A model generated the notes under the pieces. That model had not been told where the DNA came from, did not search any database, and saw nothing but the letters and a program-made list of their open reading frames with translations. From the NCBI GenBank assembly GCA_016710885.1, contig JADJUC010000010.1, forward strand, positions 75,305 through 139,304: a stretch of 64,000 nucleotides of DNA, given 5' to 3'. How positions within the stretch are numbered: the first letter of the stretch is position 1; each line of letters begins with the position of its first letter. The stretch comes from Candidatus Proximibacter danicus. GTDB lineage: Bacteria; Pseudomonadota; Gammaproteobacteria; Burkholderiales; Rhodocyclaceae. Below are positions 19,750 to 27,472 of this stretch, piece after piece. Position numbers and translations under genes: made by a program.

Positions 19750-20160
19750 TCAGAGGACGAGATAGACCTCGAATTCGACCCGCTGCCACGGATTTTTTGT
19801 CTGGCGCAGCTTGGAAACACGGGCTTCGACCGTGTCGCCGCGATCCATCGCTGCGGCCAGCGCGCGATTTTCGCTGCGCGGTACATAACCGAGCCGCTGA
19901 CCGTTCCATTCAACGCGGATAGCGTTCGCATCGTGCCGGTTGTCGGGTTCGCGTGTCAGTAACAGTTTGTCACCGGCGCGAATCTCCGGCCAGACGCTGG
20001 AAAGCGCGTAGTACTGGCTGCCCGCCAGCGGGGAGCTTTGCACCAGAACTTTGACGCTCTCGGCGGCGTTGGCAGCACAGGTCAGCAGCAAGGCGAAAAG
20101 CAGGGCAAAAAAAACAGCGCGAGGCTGGCTGGTGCTAAATGTCGTCGGCAGAAAAGGCAT
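19750..20160 (-). CDS. HIRAN-domain protein with signal peptide
   Basis: A 136-residue protein. Residues about 13-33 form a clear signal peptide (FFALLFALLLTCAANA), then a HIRAN domain with LAGSQYYALSSVWPEIRAGD, LTREPDNRHDANAIRVEW and LGYVPRSENRALA. HIRAN normally binds damaged or 3'-end DNA in helicases; here it stands alone and appears exported, so its role is unclear. The start overlaps the 3' end of yraN by 26 nt, so the two genes are co-transcribed. Confidence 0.85.
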   Translation of the reverse strand: MPFLPTTFSTSQPRAVFFALLFALLLTCAANAAESVKVLVQSSPLAGSQYYALSSVWPEIRAGDKLLLTREPDNRHDANAIRVEWNGQRLGYVPRSENRALAAAMDRGDTVEARVSKLRQTKNPWQRVEFEVYLVL

Positions 20161-20515
20161 TTTTCATCCATTCGATGCCGGCATCGTTCAGTGCCGTCAT
20201 CAATACACAGTCGAAACGGCAGAGTGCGTCGGGTTGGCGCAGAAGGTAGTGCCGCGCTGCCTGTACCAGCCGGCGGCGCTTCGTCGCCGTGATGCTGGCG
20301 GCAGCACCCCCGAAATTGTTATTTCGCCTGAGCCGCACTTCCACGAACACCAGTGTCGTGCCATCGCGGCAGATCAGGTCGATCTCGCCGCCGCGCACAC
20401 GGAAATTGCGCTCGATGACGCGTAGTCCATGGCGTGCAAGATGCGTCGCAGCCAGCGCCTCGGCGAGTGCGCCGTCCGTGGTATCGTTGGGCTTCACTGG
20501 AAGCAACCCTCTCAT
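20135..20515 (-). CDS. yraN: YraN family protein (UPF0102)
   Basis: A 126-residue predicted nuclease-fold protein of unknown cellular role, with the conserved core RNFRVRGGEIDLICRDG and TLVFVEVRLR (the E-x-D and E-V-[KR] of the PD-(D/E)xK fold). The ATG at 20513-20515 overlaps the divergent rsmI ATG by two bases. A longer open frame to 20788 runs antisense through rsmI and is rejected. Normal family length supports the chosen start. Confidence 0.92.
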   Translation of the reverse strand: MRGLLPVKPNDTTDGALAEALAATHLARHGLRVIERNFRVRGGEIDLICRDGTTLVFVEVRLRRNNNFGGAAASITATKRRRLVQAARHYLLRQPDALCRFDCVLMTALNDAGIEWMKNAFSADDI

Positions 20516-21362
20516 GACAGAAGAATCTCCCGCATTGTATGTGGTCGCCACGCCGCTCGGAAATCTGGGTGATATGACCACCCGTGCCCAGGATGTGCTC
20601 AAGGCCGTTCCCTGGGTGGCCGCTGAAGATACCCGCCATTCGGCGCCACTGTTGCGCCACCTCGGATCATCCGCGCGTCTGTTGCCGGCACACCAGCACA
20701 ACGAGGAGGCGGCGGCGCAGCAGGTGATCGAAAAGCTGGCCGCCGGCGACGCGGTGGCGTTGATCTCGGATGCCGGTACGCCAGCCATTTCCGACCCCGG
20801 CGCGCGCCTTGTGGCGCGGGTGCGCGAGGCTGGTTACAAGGTCATTCCGCTTCCTGGCCCCTGTGCCGCCGTTGCCGCATTGTCCGCTTCCGGCGTCACG
20901 GCGCCGCACTGGCTGTTCTATGGCTTCCTGCCGACCAAGACCAAGCAGCGCGAGGAAGTGTTGCGCGAGCTGGCTCCCGCACCCTATGCCCTGGTTTTCT
21001 ACGAAGCGCCGCACCGCATCCTTGAAACGGTTGCTGCGCTGTCCGGGATGCTGGGCGCGGCGCGGCGCATTGTCATCGCCCGCGAACTGACCAAGCTCTT
21101 CGAAACCATTCATGCCTGCCCGCTGGGCGAAGCGCTGGCCTGGCTGGAGGCGGACGCCAACCAGCAGAAGGGCGAATTCGTGCTGATTGTCGATGCGCCG
21201 GAGGCAACGGACGACGAGGATGTCGAAGCCGGGCGGGTGCTCAAGCTTCTGCTCGATGAGGGGCTGCCGGTAAAGCAGGCGGCAAAGCTGGCCCACGCCA
21301 TCACCGGGGCGGCGAAGAACGCGCTCTATGAAAAGGCGCTGTCGCTGCGGGCGGCGCAATAA
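20514..21362 (+). CDS. rsmI: 16S rRNA (cytidine-1402 2'-O) methyltransferase
   Basis: A 282-residue tetrapyrrole-methylase-fold enzyme that 2'-O-methylates C1402 of 16S rRNA in the decoding centre. It opens MTEESPALYVVATPLGNLGD; LISDAGTPAISDPGA and VIPLPGPCAAVAALSASG form the SAM pocket. Start ATG at 20514 shares two bases with the yraN start on the other strand, so the two ribosome sites lie inside each other's coding sequence. The divergent rsmI/yraN pairing is conserved in proteobacteria. Confidence 0.95.
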   Translation: MTEESPALYVVATPLGNLGDMTTRAQDVLKAVPWVAAEDTRHSAPLLRHLGSSARLLPAHQHNEEAAAQQVIEKLAAGDAVALISDAGTPAISDPGARLVARVREAGYKVIPLPGPCAAVAALSASGVTAPHWLFYGFLPTKTKQREEVLRELAPAPYALVFYEAPHRILETVAALSGMLGAARRIVIARELTKLFETIHACPLGEALAWLEADANQQKGEFVLIVDAPEATDDEDVEAGRVLKLLLDEGLPVKQAAKLAHAITGAAKNALYEKALSLRAAQ

Positions 21363-21523
21363 GGTTCCTGGTTGTGCCACCCAGCGCCGGCAACAGATAG
21401 CGCCGGACCAGATTCCGGGCGGGTGTTTTTTGCAGAACATTTTTCGTATCGTTGTACGCTGGCATTTTTCAGGTCGTGTTTGCCCATTCAAGCGTTTGCA
21501 TCTCTGCATCTGCGGGAGGTTTC

Positions 21524-22516
21524 ATGAAACCGGGTTCAATGATCGTTCCTGCTTTTTTTCGCTGGCTTGCGCTGGCACTGACGGTGCTGATTCAACCGGC
21601 GCTGGCGCAGAACAAACAGCCGCAAGGCGGGGGTGGCAGCCCATCGCTGCAGTCACCCGCTATTCAGCAAGCGCGGCCAACTGTTGAAGCTCCGGCCCTT
21701 CCCGGTGTTACAGATGACGGCGCCACCAAGACCCATGAAACGGTACGTGCGGCTCTCGGCGATTCGGCTTACGACGAGGCGCAGGGCCGTCTTGTCGATC
21801 AGGCCATTCCGGTCGAGGATCTGGTGGTCCTCATCCTTGAGCGAATGGCTGACGATGCTGTGGCTGATCTCGAAGACATGCTGGATGAAATGGCCAGGAG
21901 TCGCGACGAACGCGCAGCACTTCGCGCCAAGCGGCATCAGGAAAGGCTTGACGCGCAGGAACTTGATCGGCGCCGTCAGAGGGCGCTTGAGGAAAAACGG
22001 AACGCCGCCCGCCAGGCGGAGCGCGATGCACGCAATGCGGCCCGGCATGCGGCGCGCGAGGCCAGGGAAAATGAACGGGATCGTCTGCGCGAGGCGCGTG
22101 CGGCCGAGCGCCACAAACGCTGGGTGGCCCGGGAGAAGGCGCGGATGGAGCGCGAGGCGCGCCGCGAGCAGCGCCAGTCCGCGCGTGAGGAAGTGCGCGA
22201 GGCGAGACGCGAAGCCCGCGAACAACGCAGGCGCAAGAGTCACCTGGTGGCATCGCTGGTGTCGGCGGTCGTTGATCAGTTCAATGCCGAGGGCGGCCCG
22301 CAGCCAGCGCGCGTCGTATCGATTCTGGAACAGATCGACAGTCAGGTAGGGAGTCTCACAGTGCCGCCGCCGGGGTCTGGCAGCGACAAGAAAAACGACA
22401 AGGATGCCGAAACGCTTGATCGACAGCTGAAATCACTGCAGGCGATCTGGGCGGAATTCGTGGCGGCCACTGGCGCATCGTCGTCGGGCAGCGTGCGCTG
22501 CGCGAAGTGCGACTAG
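21524..22516 (+). CDS. Exported protein with a long charged (Arg/Glu/Ala) helix
   Basis: A 330-residue protein I cannot assign. Signal peptide at residues 1-27 (ALTVLIQPALA), a short Gly/Gln-rich segment, an acidic helical part (DEAQGRLVDQ to LEDMLDEMARS), then about 110 residues almost purely of Arg, Glu, Ala, Gln and Lys with alternating charge, as in single alpha-helices or coiled coils. The protein ends in a helical domain and the tail RCAKC. GGAGG 8 nt before ATG 21524 fixes the start. A periplasmic spacer or scaffold role is conceivable but not shown. Confidence 0.75.
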   Translation: MKPGSMIVPAFFRWLALALTVLIQPALAQNKQPQGGGGSPSLQSPAIQQARPTVEAPALPGVTDDGATKTHETVRAALGDSAYDEAQGRLVDQAIPVEDLVVLILERMADDAVADLEDMLDEMARSRDERAALRAKRHQERLDAQELDRRRQRALEEKRNAARQAERDARNAARHAAREARENERDRLREARAAERHKRWVAREKARMEREARREQRQSAREEVREARREAREQRRRKSHLVASLVSAVVDQFNAEGGPQPARVVSILEQIDSQVGSLTVPPPGSGSDKKNDKDAETLDRQLKSLQAIWAEFVAATGASSSGSVRCAKCD

Positions 22517-22552
22517 CGTTAGAATAGTGGGATTGCACGCAATGATCGACCC

Positions 22553-23605
22553 ATGAACTCCTCAAAACCGACACGCCTCACCCTCACCCGCCCCGACGAC
22601 TGGCACCTGCATCTGCGTGATGACGACGCGTTGGCTGCCGTCCTGCCGCACACCGCGCGCCAGTTTGCGCGCGCCATCGTCATGCCCAACCTGAAGCCGC
22701 CGGTGACCACTGTGGCGATGGCGGCCGCTTATCGCGGCCGCATTCTGGCCGCGCTGCCATCCGGGATGGCTTTCGAGCCGCTGATGACGCTGTACCTCAC
22801 CGACAACACGCCGGCCGAAGAAATCCGTGCTGCCGTGGCCTCGGACTTCGTCAAGGCGGTGAAACTGTACCCGGCCGGGGCAACCACCAATTCGGATGCG
22901 GGTGTGACCAACCTGGCACATTGCGACACGGCGCTGGCCGAGATGGCCAGGCTTGGCCTGCCGCTGCTGGTGCATGGCGAAGTGACCGATCCGGCGGTGG
23001 ACTTGTTCGACCGCGAGGCGGTTTTCATCGAGCAAGTGCTGTCGCCGCTCCTCAAGCGCCATCCGACGCTGCGCGTGGTCATGGAGCACATCACCACCAA
23101 GGATGCAGCCCAGTTCGTTGCCGATGCCGGCGACAACGTCGCGGCGACGATCACCGCCCATCACCTGCTCTACAACCGCAACGCCATCTTCCAGGGGGGC
23201 GTGCGGCCACACTGGTACTGCCTGCCGGTGCTGAAGCGCGAGGTGCATCGCGAGGCACTGGTGCGGGCGGCCATCTCCGGCAATCCCAAATTCTTCCTCG
23301 GTACCGACTCGGCGCCGCACGCACGCGGCGCCAAGGAGGCGGCCTGCGGGTGTGCCGGGTGTTATACCGCCAATGCCGCAATGGAGCTGTATGCCGAGGT
23401 TTTCGAGGCTGCCGGTGCGCTGGGCCGGCTGGAAGCCTTTGCCAGTTTCTTCGGCCCGGATTTCTATCGGCTGCCGCGCAACAGCGGCACCATCACGCTG
23501 GAAAAGCGTTCGCAGCCGGTGCCGGAATCGTATGCTTACGTCAGCGGCGATACGCTGGTGCCGCTGCGGGCCGGGGAAACATTGCGCTGGCGCTTCGTCG
23601 ACTAA
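22553..23605 (+). CDS. pyrC: Dihydroorotase (class II)
   Basis: Catalyses the third step of pyrimidine synthesis, cyclising carbamoyl aspartate to dihydroorotate. 350 residues. Zinc ligands in DDWHLHLRDDD (HxH); carboxylated lysine in FVKAVKLYPAGAT; histidines in MEHITTKDA and TAHHLLYNRNA; catalytic Asp in FLGTDSAPHARG. Typical of the monofunctional proteobacterial enzyme. A small lipoprotein gene follows 8 nt later. Confidence 0.97.
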   Translation: MNSSKPTRLTLTRPDDWHLHLRDDDALAAVLPHTARQFARAIVMPNLKPPVTTVAMAAAYRGRILAALPSGMAFEPLMTLYLTDNTPAEEIRAAVASDFVKAVKLYPAGATTNSDAGVTNLAHCDTALAEMARLGLPLLVHGEVTDPAVDLFDREAVFIEQVLSPLLKRHPTLRVVMEHITTKDAAQFVADAGDNVAATITAHHLLYNRNAIFQGGVRPHWYCLPVLKREVHREALVRAAISGNPKFFLGTDSAPHARGAKEAACGCAGCYTANAAMELYAEVFEAAGALGRLEAFASFFGPDFYRLPRNSGTITLEKRSQPVPESYAYVSGDTLVPLRAGETLRWRFVD

Positions 23606-23613
23606 GGGGGCCG

Positions 23614-24036
23614 ATGATGAACAAACTTGTACTGCCACTCCTGTTGTTGCCGCTGCTTTCCGGCTGCATCAACGATGGGATCGCCATGCGCATCGACGGG
23701 CCGGAGCACGCAGTTTCGTTGCTGCGCGGGCAAAAGCTGTTCTGGGAAAAGAAGATGGACCTGGAAGTCGTGGTGGCGCGCATGCCCGATTGTCAGCGCC
23801 GCTTCTCGCTGGAGCCGGCCGCCGTCAGCCCCAGTTTCAAGGTTGATGTCTATATGACCGGGCCGAACGCCTTCCTGCTGGAGCAGGGCAAGTACCTCTA
23901 TTCCGTTGAAACGCAGACCTGCCAGAAATTCGAGAAGCTCGCCGCGCCTCCCGAGGGCGGCAAGGGCGAACTGGTCGGGGTCTTCCGCGAGGAAGCCGGC
24001 AAACTGGTATTTGTGGCGGCACAGCCGCCCAAGTAA
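23614..24036 (+). CDS. Small lipoprotein of unknown function
   Basis: A 140-residue predicted lipoprotein: MMNKLVLPLLLLPLLSGC gives a signal peptide with Cys at residue 18. The mature part has two further cysteines (PDCQRRF, TQTCQKF) and no domain I recognise. Its position between pyrC and DUF3025, with 8-nt spacing on the left and none on the right, suggests co-transcription. Confidence 0.75.
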   Translation: MMNKLVLPLLLLPLLSGCINDGIAMRIDGPEHAVSLLRGQKLFWEKKMDLEVVVARMPDCQRRFSLEPAAVSPSFKVDVYMTGPNAFLLEQGKYLYSVETQTCQKFEKLAAPPEGGKGELVGVFREEAGKLVFVAAQPPK

Positions 24037-24855
24037 TTGACTGGCAGCTTGCCTGCATCGAGTACTGTCCCGGTGCCGTGCTTTTCGTCTCCGCTCTTCT
24101 TTCCACTGGCGCCGCTGCTGGCGCGTCTACCTCACGCCCCTGATCTGCCTTCGCTGGCGGCGCTGGCCGAGCTGTGTGGCCCCCGGACTGCGACCGGGCT
24201 GCCTCTCCGTTTTGTGCCGCCACAGCCCGACGGGCTGGGCTACGAGGCGCGCATTGCCGCATGCGGCGAAGTCGAAACCCGGCTGGACAACTGGCACGAC
24301 TGGTTCAATGGCTTGGTCTGGCTGACTTTTCCCAAAGCCAAGGCAGCGCTTTCCGCTCGCCACGCCCACGAGCTGAACCTGCAAGCAGATAGTCGCGGGC
24401 AGGCGCGCGACGCGATGACCCATTTCGACGAATGCGGGGCCGTGGTTGTGGCCGAGGATGCATCACTGCTCGAACTGCTGCAGGGCTTCCGCTGGCGGGA
24501 GCTGTTTGTCGAGCGGCGAGCGGAGGCGGTGGCAGGCTTGCGCATCTTCGTCTTCGGCCATGCCACCTATGAGGCGCTGCTCACCCCATTTCGAGGCTTG
24601 ACGGCGAAGTGCGTACTGACCCCGGTTCAGGCAGGCTGGCTTGCCCGCCCGTTGGCCGAGCAACTGGCCGAAATCGACGAATGGCTGGCGCAGGACTTCG
24701 CTGCCGGCAAACACGGTGATCCGCGCGGCTGGCAGCCCTTGCCGCTGCTGGGTGTGCCGGGCGTGGTGCCCGACAGCGAAAATCCCGCCTATTACGACGA
24801 TGTCTGGCAGTTCCGCCCCGGCCGCACGCGTATAATCCGCCCTGAAGCTGGCTAG
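24037..24855 (+). CDS. DUF3025 family protein
   Basis: A protein of about 270 residues in DUF3025, function unknown. Conserved parts include NWHDWFNGLVWLTFPKAKAA, VVVAEDASLLELL and the C-terminal ENPAYYDDVWQFRPGR. The start is uncertain: TTG at 24037 directly follows the lipoprotein stop, and GTG at 24073 is an alternative. The 3' end carries the rnpB promoter and overlaps the first 12 nt of rnpB, a neighbourhood common in betaproteobacteria. Confidence 0.85.
   Translation: MTGSLPASSTVPVPCFSSPLFFPLAPLLARLPHAPDLPSLAALAELCGPRTATGLPLRFVPPQPDGLGYEARIAACGEVETRLDNWHDWFNGLVWLTFPKAKAALSARHAHELNLQADSRGQARDAMTHFDECGAVVVAEDASLLELLQGFRWRELFVERRAEAVAGLRIFVFGHATYEALLTPFRGLTAKCVLTPVQAGWLARPLAEQLAEIDEWLAQDFAAGKHGDPRGWQPLPLLGVPGVVPDSENPAYYDDVWQFRPGRTRIIRPEAG
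24808..24836 (+). promoter_or_regulatory. rnpB promoter inside the DUF3025 gene
   Basis: A perfect TATAAT at 24831-24836 lies 8 bases before the first base of RNase P RNA, as expected for a -10 box. The -35 region (about 24808-24813) is weak. Confidence 0.75.
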
Positions 24856-25197
24856 GCAACCGCCGGGTACGCAAGTACCGGGAGGAAAGTCCGGGCTCCG
24901 TAGAGCAGGATGCCGGTTAACGACCGGACGCCGTGAGGCGATGGAAAGTGCAACAGAGAACAGACCGCCGATGGCTCATTCGTGAGATCAGGCAAGGGTG
25001 AAACGGCGAGGTAAGAGCTCACCGCGGACGTGGTAACACGGACGGCACGGCAAACCCCATCCGGAGCAAGACCAAATAGGGAAGCAACAGGCGTGGCTCG
25101 CGCTGCTTCCGGGTAGGTTGCTTGAGCGGCGTGGCAACACGTCGCCTAGAGGAATGGTTGCCCACGACAGAACCCGGCTTATCGGCCAGCTTCACCT
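24844..25197 (+). ncRNA. rnpB: RNase P RNA (bacterial type A)
   Basis: The catalytic RNA that trims tRNA 5' leaders. The 5' end GAAGCTGGC pairs with the 3' end GCCAGCTTC (helix P1). The universal elements GAGGAAAGTCCGGGC (near 24882), ACAGAGAACAGACCGCC, GGTAAGAGCTCACC and the 3' CCTAGAGGAATGGTTGCC are present in order. Length is about 354 nt. The last 124 nt are repeated at 26391-26514, suggesting that this gene's 3' end is an integration site. Confidence 0.97.
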
Positions 25198-25201
25198 CAC
25201 A
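25074..25201 (+). repeat. Direct repeat copy 1 (rnpB 3' end, att-like)
   Basis: The final 124 nt of rnpB plus four bases, 128 nt in all, recur at 26391-26518 with only two substitutions (25102 G to C, 25143 C to G). Copy 1 belongs to the complete rnpB. Confidence 0.95.
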
Positions 25202-25203
25202 TC

Positions 25204-25240
25204 AAAACCGGCGGCCCCCGATTCGGAGTCGCCGGTTTTT
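25204..25240 (+). terminator. Rho-independent terminator after rnpB
   Basis: Stem AAAACCGGCG / CGCCGGTTTT around a GC-rich loop, followed by T residues. A stronger, related terminator follows the second rnpB 3'-end copy. Confidence 0.88.
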
Positions 25241-25275
25241 CGAGCGGCTTGCGTAGCCGCCAGTCTTTCTGCATA

Positions 25276-25308
25276 GTTATACTCAGTTTTAAATATTTTG
25301 AGTATAAC
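25276..25308. promoter_or_regulatory. Inverted repeat at the start of the nucleotidyltransferase-fold gene
   Basis: Perfect 10-bp arms GTTATACTCA / TGAGTATAAC separated by a 13-nt AT-rich loop, ending one base before the GTG start. It may be an autoregulatory operator or a hairpin blocking translation. It is markedly AT-rich compared with the surroundings. Confidence 0.6.
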
Positions 25309-25309
25309 C

Positions 25310-26350
25310 GTGCAAACCAAACCGCTTTCCATGGCTGCCCAGACTGCCTTTGCCCAGGTGGCGGAAGCGGTATTGACGGCCGAGCATCTCAGAACGGTGG
25401 CCGATCTTTCGGGAGCGTTCACCTCCAAGCGCGTCAAGGGGCATCAATACTGGTACTACCAGTTCTCCGAACCGTCTGGAGCCCGGCGCCAGATTTTCGT
25501 TGGCCCGGACAACGATGCCGTCCGCGCGTTGATCGCGAAGGCTGAACAGCCGGGCGAGCAGAACGTCGAAGCATTGGCCCGCGCAGCCTTGTCTCTGGGG
25601 TGCGGTGAACTCCTGCCGCGGCACTTCAAGGTGCTGCGCCGCCTGTCGGAGTACGGCTTCTTTCGTTCCGGCGGTGTGCTGATCGGCACTCACGCGTTCG
25701 TCGCCTACGGCAACATGCTTGGCGTGCAGTGGACAGGCGCTGATGCAGCGCGGACGCAGGACATCGACTTTGCCCATGCTGGCAAGAACATCTCGCTGGC
25801 GCTGGCGCCGAATTTTCAGGTGCAGACGCATGCGGCCATCGAATCGCTGGAGATGGGCTTTCTGCCGATTTCGGGCATGTCCGGAAAAACCGGCGGCGCC
25901 TACCTCATTCCGAACGAAAAGGAGTTCCGTCTCGATTTCCTTACAACCGCCCGACGCGGCGGCGAGATCCCCTACGAACATCCCGATCTGCACGTCACCC
26001 TGCAGCCGCTGAAGTTCATGGAGTTCTCGCTGGTGAACGTGCAACAGACAGCATTGCTGTCGCGCAATGGCGCCATCATGGCGAACGTTCCCCATCCGGC
26101 ACGTTACGCACTGCACAAACTCATTGTTGCCGGAGAGCGGGAGGGCATTTTTCTGGCAAAGGCCGGCAAGGACCTGATGCAAGCCGGCCTGTTGCTCAGC
26201 GTGCTCAGAGAGGCCGTCCCCTGGCAAGTGGAAGAGGCGTGGGAGGATTTGAAGGAGCGCGGCACCGGCTGGACTGGCCGCGCACGGCGCGGGCTGGCGG
26301 CACTGGCGAAACGATTCCCGACTGAGCGGTTTGGCGAGTGGCTGGAATGA
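25310..26350 (+). CDS. GSU2403-type nucleotidyltransferase-fold protein
   Basis: A protein of about 346 residues resembling the GSU2403 / NTP_transf_8 family of predicted nucleotidyltransferases. Visible: an N-terminal KGHQYWYYQFSEPSGARRQIF, a middle FFRSGGVLIGTHAFVAYGNMLGV (nucleotidyltransferase-like G-x-H) and RTQDIDFAHAGKNISLAL with a DxD-like acidic pair, then FRLDFLTTARRG. Substrate unknown. GTG at 25310 is preferred; a TTG at 25298 lies inside the inverted repeat. It is the only gene between two copies of the rnpB 3' end, so it is the cargo of a likely mini-island. Confidence 0.8.
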   Translation: MQTKPLSMAAQTAFAQVAEAVLTAEHLRTVADLSGAFTSKRVKGHQYWYYQFSEPSGARRQIFVGPDNDAVRALIAKAEQPGEQNVEALARAALSLGCGELLPRHFKVLRRLSEYGFFRSGGVLIGTHAFVAYGNMLGVQWTGADAARTQDIDFAHAGKNISLALAPNFQVQTHAAIESLEMGFLPISGMSGKTGGAYLIPNEKEFRLDFLTTARRGGEIPYEHPDLHVTLQPLKFMEFSLVNVQQTALLSRNGAIMANVPHPARYALHKLIVAGEREGIFLAKAGKDLMQAGLLLSVLREAVPWQVEEAWEDLKERGTGWTGRARRGLAALAKRFPTERFGEWLE

Positions 26351-26390
26351 GGTGAGGGTTCGTTCTTTTCAATTGAGCCCCTTTGATTCG

Positions 26391-26518
26391 AAATAGGGAA
26401 GCAACAGGCGTGGCTCGCCCTGCTTCCGGGTAGGTTGCTTGAGCGGCGTGGCAACACGTGGCCTAGAGGAATGGTTGCCCACGACAGAACCCGGCTTATC
26501 GGCCAGCTTCACCTCACA
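26391..26518 (+). repeat. Direct repeat copy 2 (rnpB 3'-end remnant)
   Basis: 128 nt nearly identical to the end of rnpB (two mismatches), lacking the 5' two thirds of the RNA and therefore non-functional as RNase P. It is followed by a strong terminator that was probably the original rnpB terminator. Confidence 0.95.
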
Positions 26519-26520
26519 AT

Positions 26521-26562
26521 AAAAAACCGGCGTCAGGCCAAAACCTGACGCCGGTTTTTTTC
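26521..26562. terminator. Strong bidirectional terminator
   Basis: Near-perfect 17-bp stem AAAAAACCGGCGTCAGG / CCTGACGCCGGTTTTTT with a short loop. It can stop transcripts from the left and from the converging gst gene. Confidence 0.94.
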
Positions 26563-26574
26563 GCCAATTGCTGC

Positions 26575-27177
26575 CTACAACAAACCTTCCTTCTTCAGCG
26601 TCTGCTGCACGCCCGGCCGGGCGGCGACGCGGGCCTGGAAGGCGATCAGCGCCGGCCATGGCGCAAGGTCGATCTTTACCCATTTGCTCCAGTTGAGCAC
26701 GGTAAACAGATAGGCGTCAGCGACGCTGAAATCGTTGCCCAGCAGGTACGGCTGCTGCTCCAGAACGGTGGCCAGGTGGGAAAAACGTGCTGCCAGCGTG
26801 GTGCGGACCACTTCCTGCCATTCGGCCGGGGCGTTGCGGAAGAGCGGGCTGAAGCCCTTGTGCACTTCGGTCGAAATGAAGTTCAGCCACTCCTGCAGGC
26901 GAACGCGGTCCATGGTTCCGGCGGTGGGGGCGAGCTTTTTCGCGGGCGCCAGGTCGGCCAGGTACTGGACGATGGCCGGGCCTTCGGTCAGTACTTCGCC
27001 GCCGTCGGTGACCAGCATCGGCACATAACCCTTGGCGTTGATGGCGTTGAAGTCGTCGCCATGCTCGGTTTTCTTGGTCTTCAGATCCACCTTGATCAGT
27101 TCGTGGGGCAGTCCGGCCTCGCACAGGACGATGTGCGGGGAAAGGGAACAGGCGCCGGGGCTGTAGTAGAGCTTCAT
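26575..27177 (-). CDS. gstA: Glutathione S-transferase, beta class-like
   Basis: A 200-residue GST that conjugates glutathione to electrophiles in the cytosol. The thioredoxin-like half begins MKLYYSPGACSLSPHIVLCE, with Cys10 typical of beta-class enzymes. KGYVPMLVTDGGEVLTEGPAIV holds the cis-Pro and the glutathione Glu/Ser contacts. The helical half ends VAARPGVQQTLKKEGLL. Start ATG at 27175-27177; an upstream in-frame extension is not supported. Confidence 0.93.
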   Translation of the reverse strand: MKLYYSPGACSLSPHIVLCEAGLPHELIKVDLKTKKTEHGDDFNAINAKGYVPMLVTDGGEVLTEGPAIVQYLADLAPAKKLAPTAGTMDRVRLQEWLNFISTEVHKGFSPLFRNAPAEWQEVVRTTLAARFSHLATVLEQQPYLLGNDFSVADAYLFTVLNWSKWVKIDLAPWPALIAFQARVAARPGVQQTLKKEGLL

Positions 27178-27371
27178 GTGTTTCTCCGTTGGGGGGTATT
27201 GAGCAGACCTGCTGCATGTCATCCGGGTTCCTGGAGTTTTTGCCCCGCTTCTAATAAAGCACTTTAAGTTGCATTTCGCGATGATTGTTTTTTAAGGGAA
27301 AATTCTTTGAAAATTTGCTAAAGAAACGCGCCTAAGTCCTTGTCGCCATTGAAAAAAATCACAAAAACCCC
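27178..27371. other. AT-rich intergenic region before the dcw promoter
   Basis: About 195 bases, less GC-rich than the coding surroundings, between the divergent gst and mraZ genes. No ORF or RNA is recognised. It probably carries the gst promoter and upstream elements of the mra promoter. Confidence 0.5.
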
Positions 27372-27424
27372 TTGACCCGATGTTCTTTGATGTCTTAAAG
27401 TGGGAAAAAGTGGTACGAAGTGGG
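27372..27424 (+). promoter_or_regulatory. mra promoter with three MraZ boxes
   Basis: TTGACC at 27372-27377 and TTAAAG at 27395-27400 with 17-bp spacing. Directly downstream are GTGGG (27400), GTGGT (27410) and GTGGG (27420), each separated by 5 bases. This 10-bp periodic array matches the known MraZ operator, so autorepression of the cluster by MraZ is expected. Confidence 0.85.
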
Positions 27425-27472
27425 TCGACAGGCAAAAACGGGGACTTCCCCGGGAGAGGAAAGGCGAGGTTC

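Larger units (their letters stand above)
25202..26390 (+). mobile_element. Putative 1.3-kb mini-island inserted at the rnpB 3' end
   Basis: DNA between the two 128-nt rnpB repeats: a terminator, a 10-bp inverted repeat and one nucleotidyltransferase-fold gene. No integrase gene is present, so it would be non-autonomous or a decayed remnant. The structure equals attL-cargo-attR at an RNA gene. Mobility is inferred. Confidence 0.6.

Noticed and set aside
20516..20788. Extended N-terminus of yraN reading into rsmI
   Set aside because: The family length and conserved start fit ATG at 20515; the extension is antisense to conserved rsmI codons.
22562..23638. Minus-strand open frame opposite pyrC
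   Set aside because: pyrC motifs are complete on the plus strand; the shadow shows no conserved features.
25202..26390. Insertion sequence
   Set aside because: No transposase and no terminal inverted repeats or short target duplication; the long rnpB direct repeats point to site-specific integration instead.
26391..26518. Second functional RNase P RNA gene
   Set aside because: Only the last 128 nt are present; helix P1 5' strand and the catalytic core are absent.
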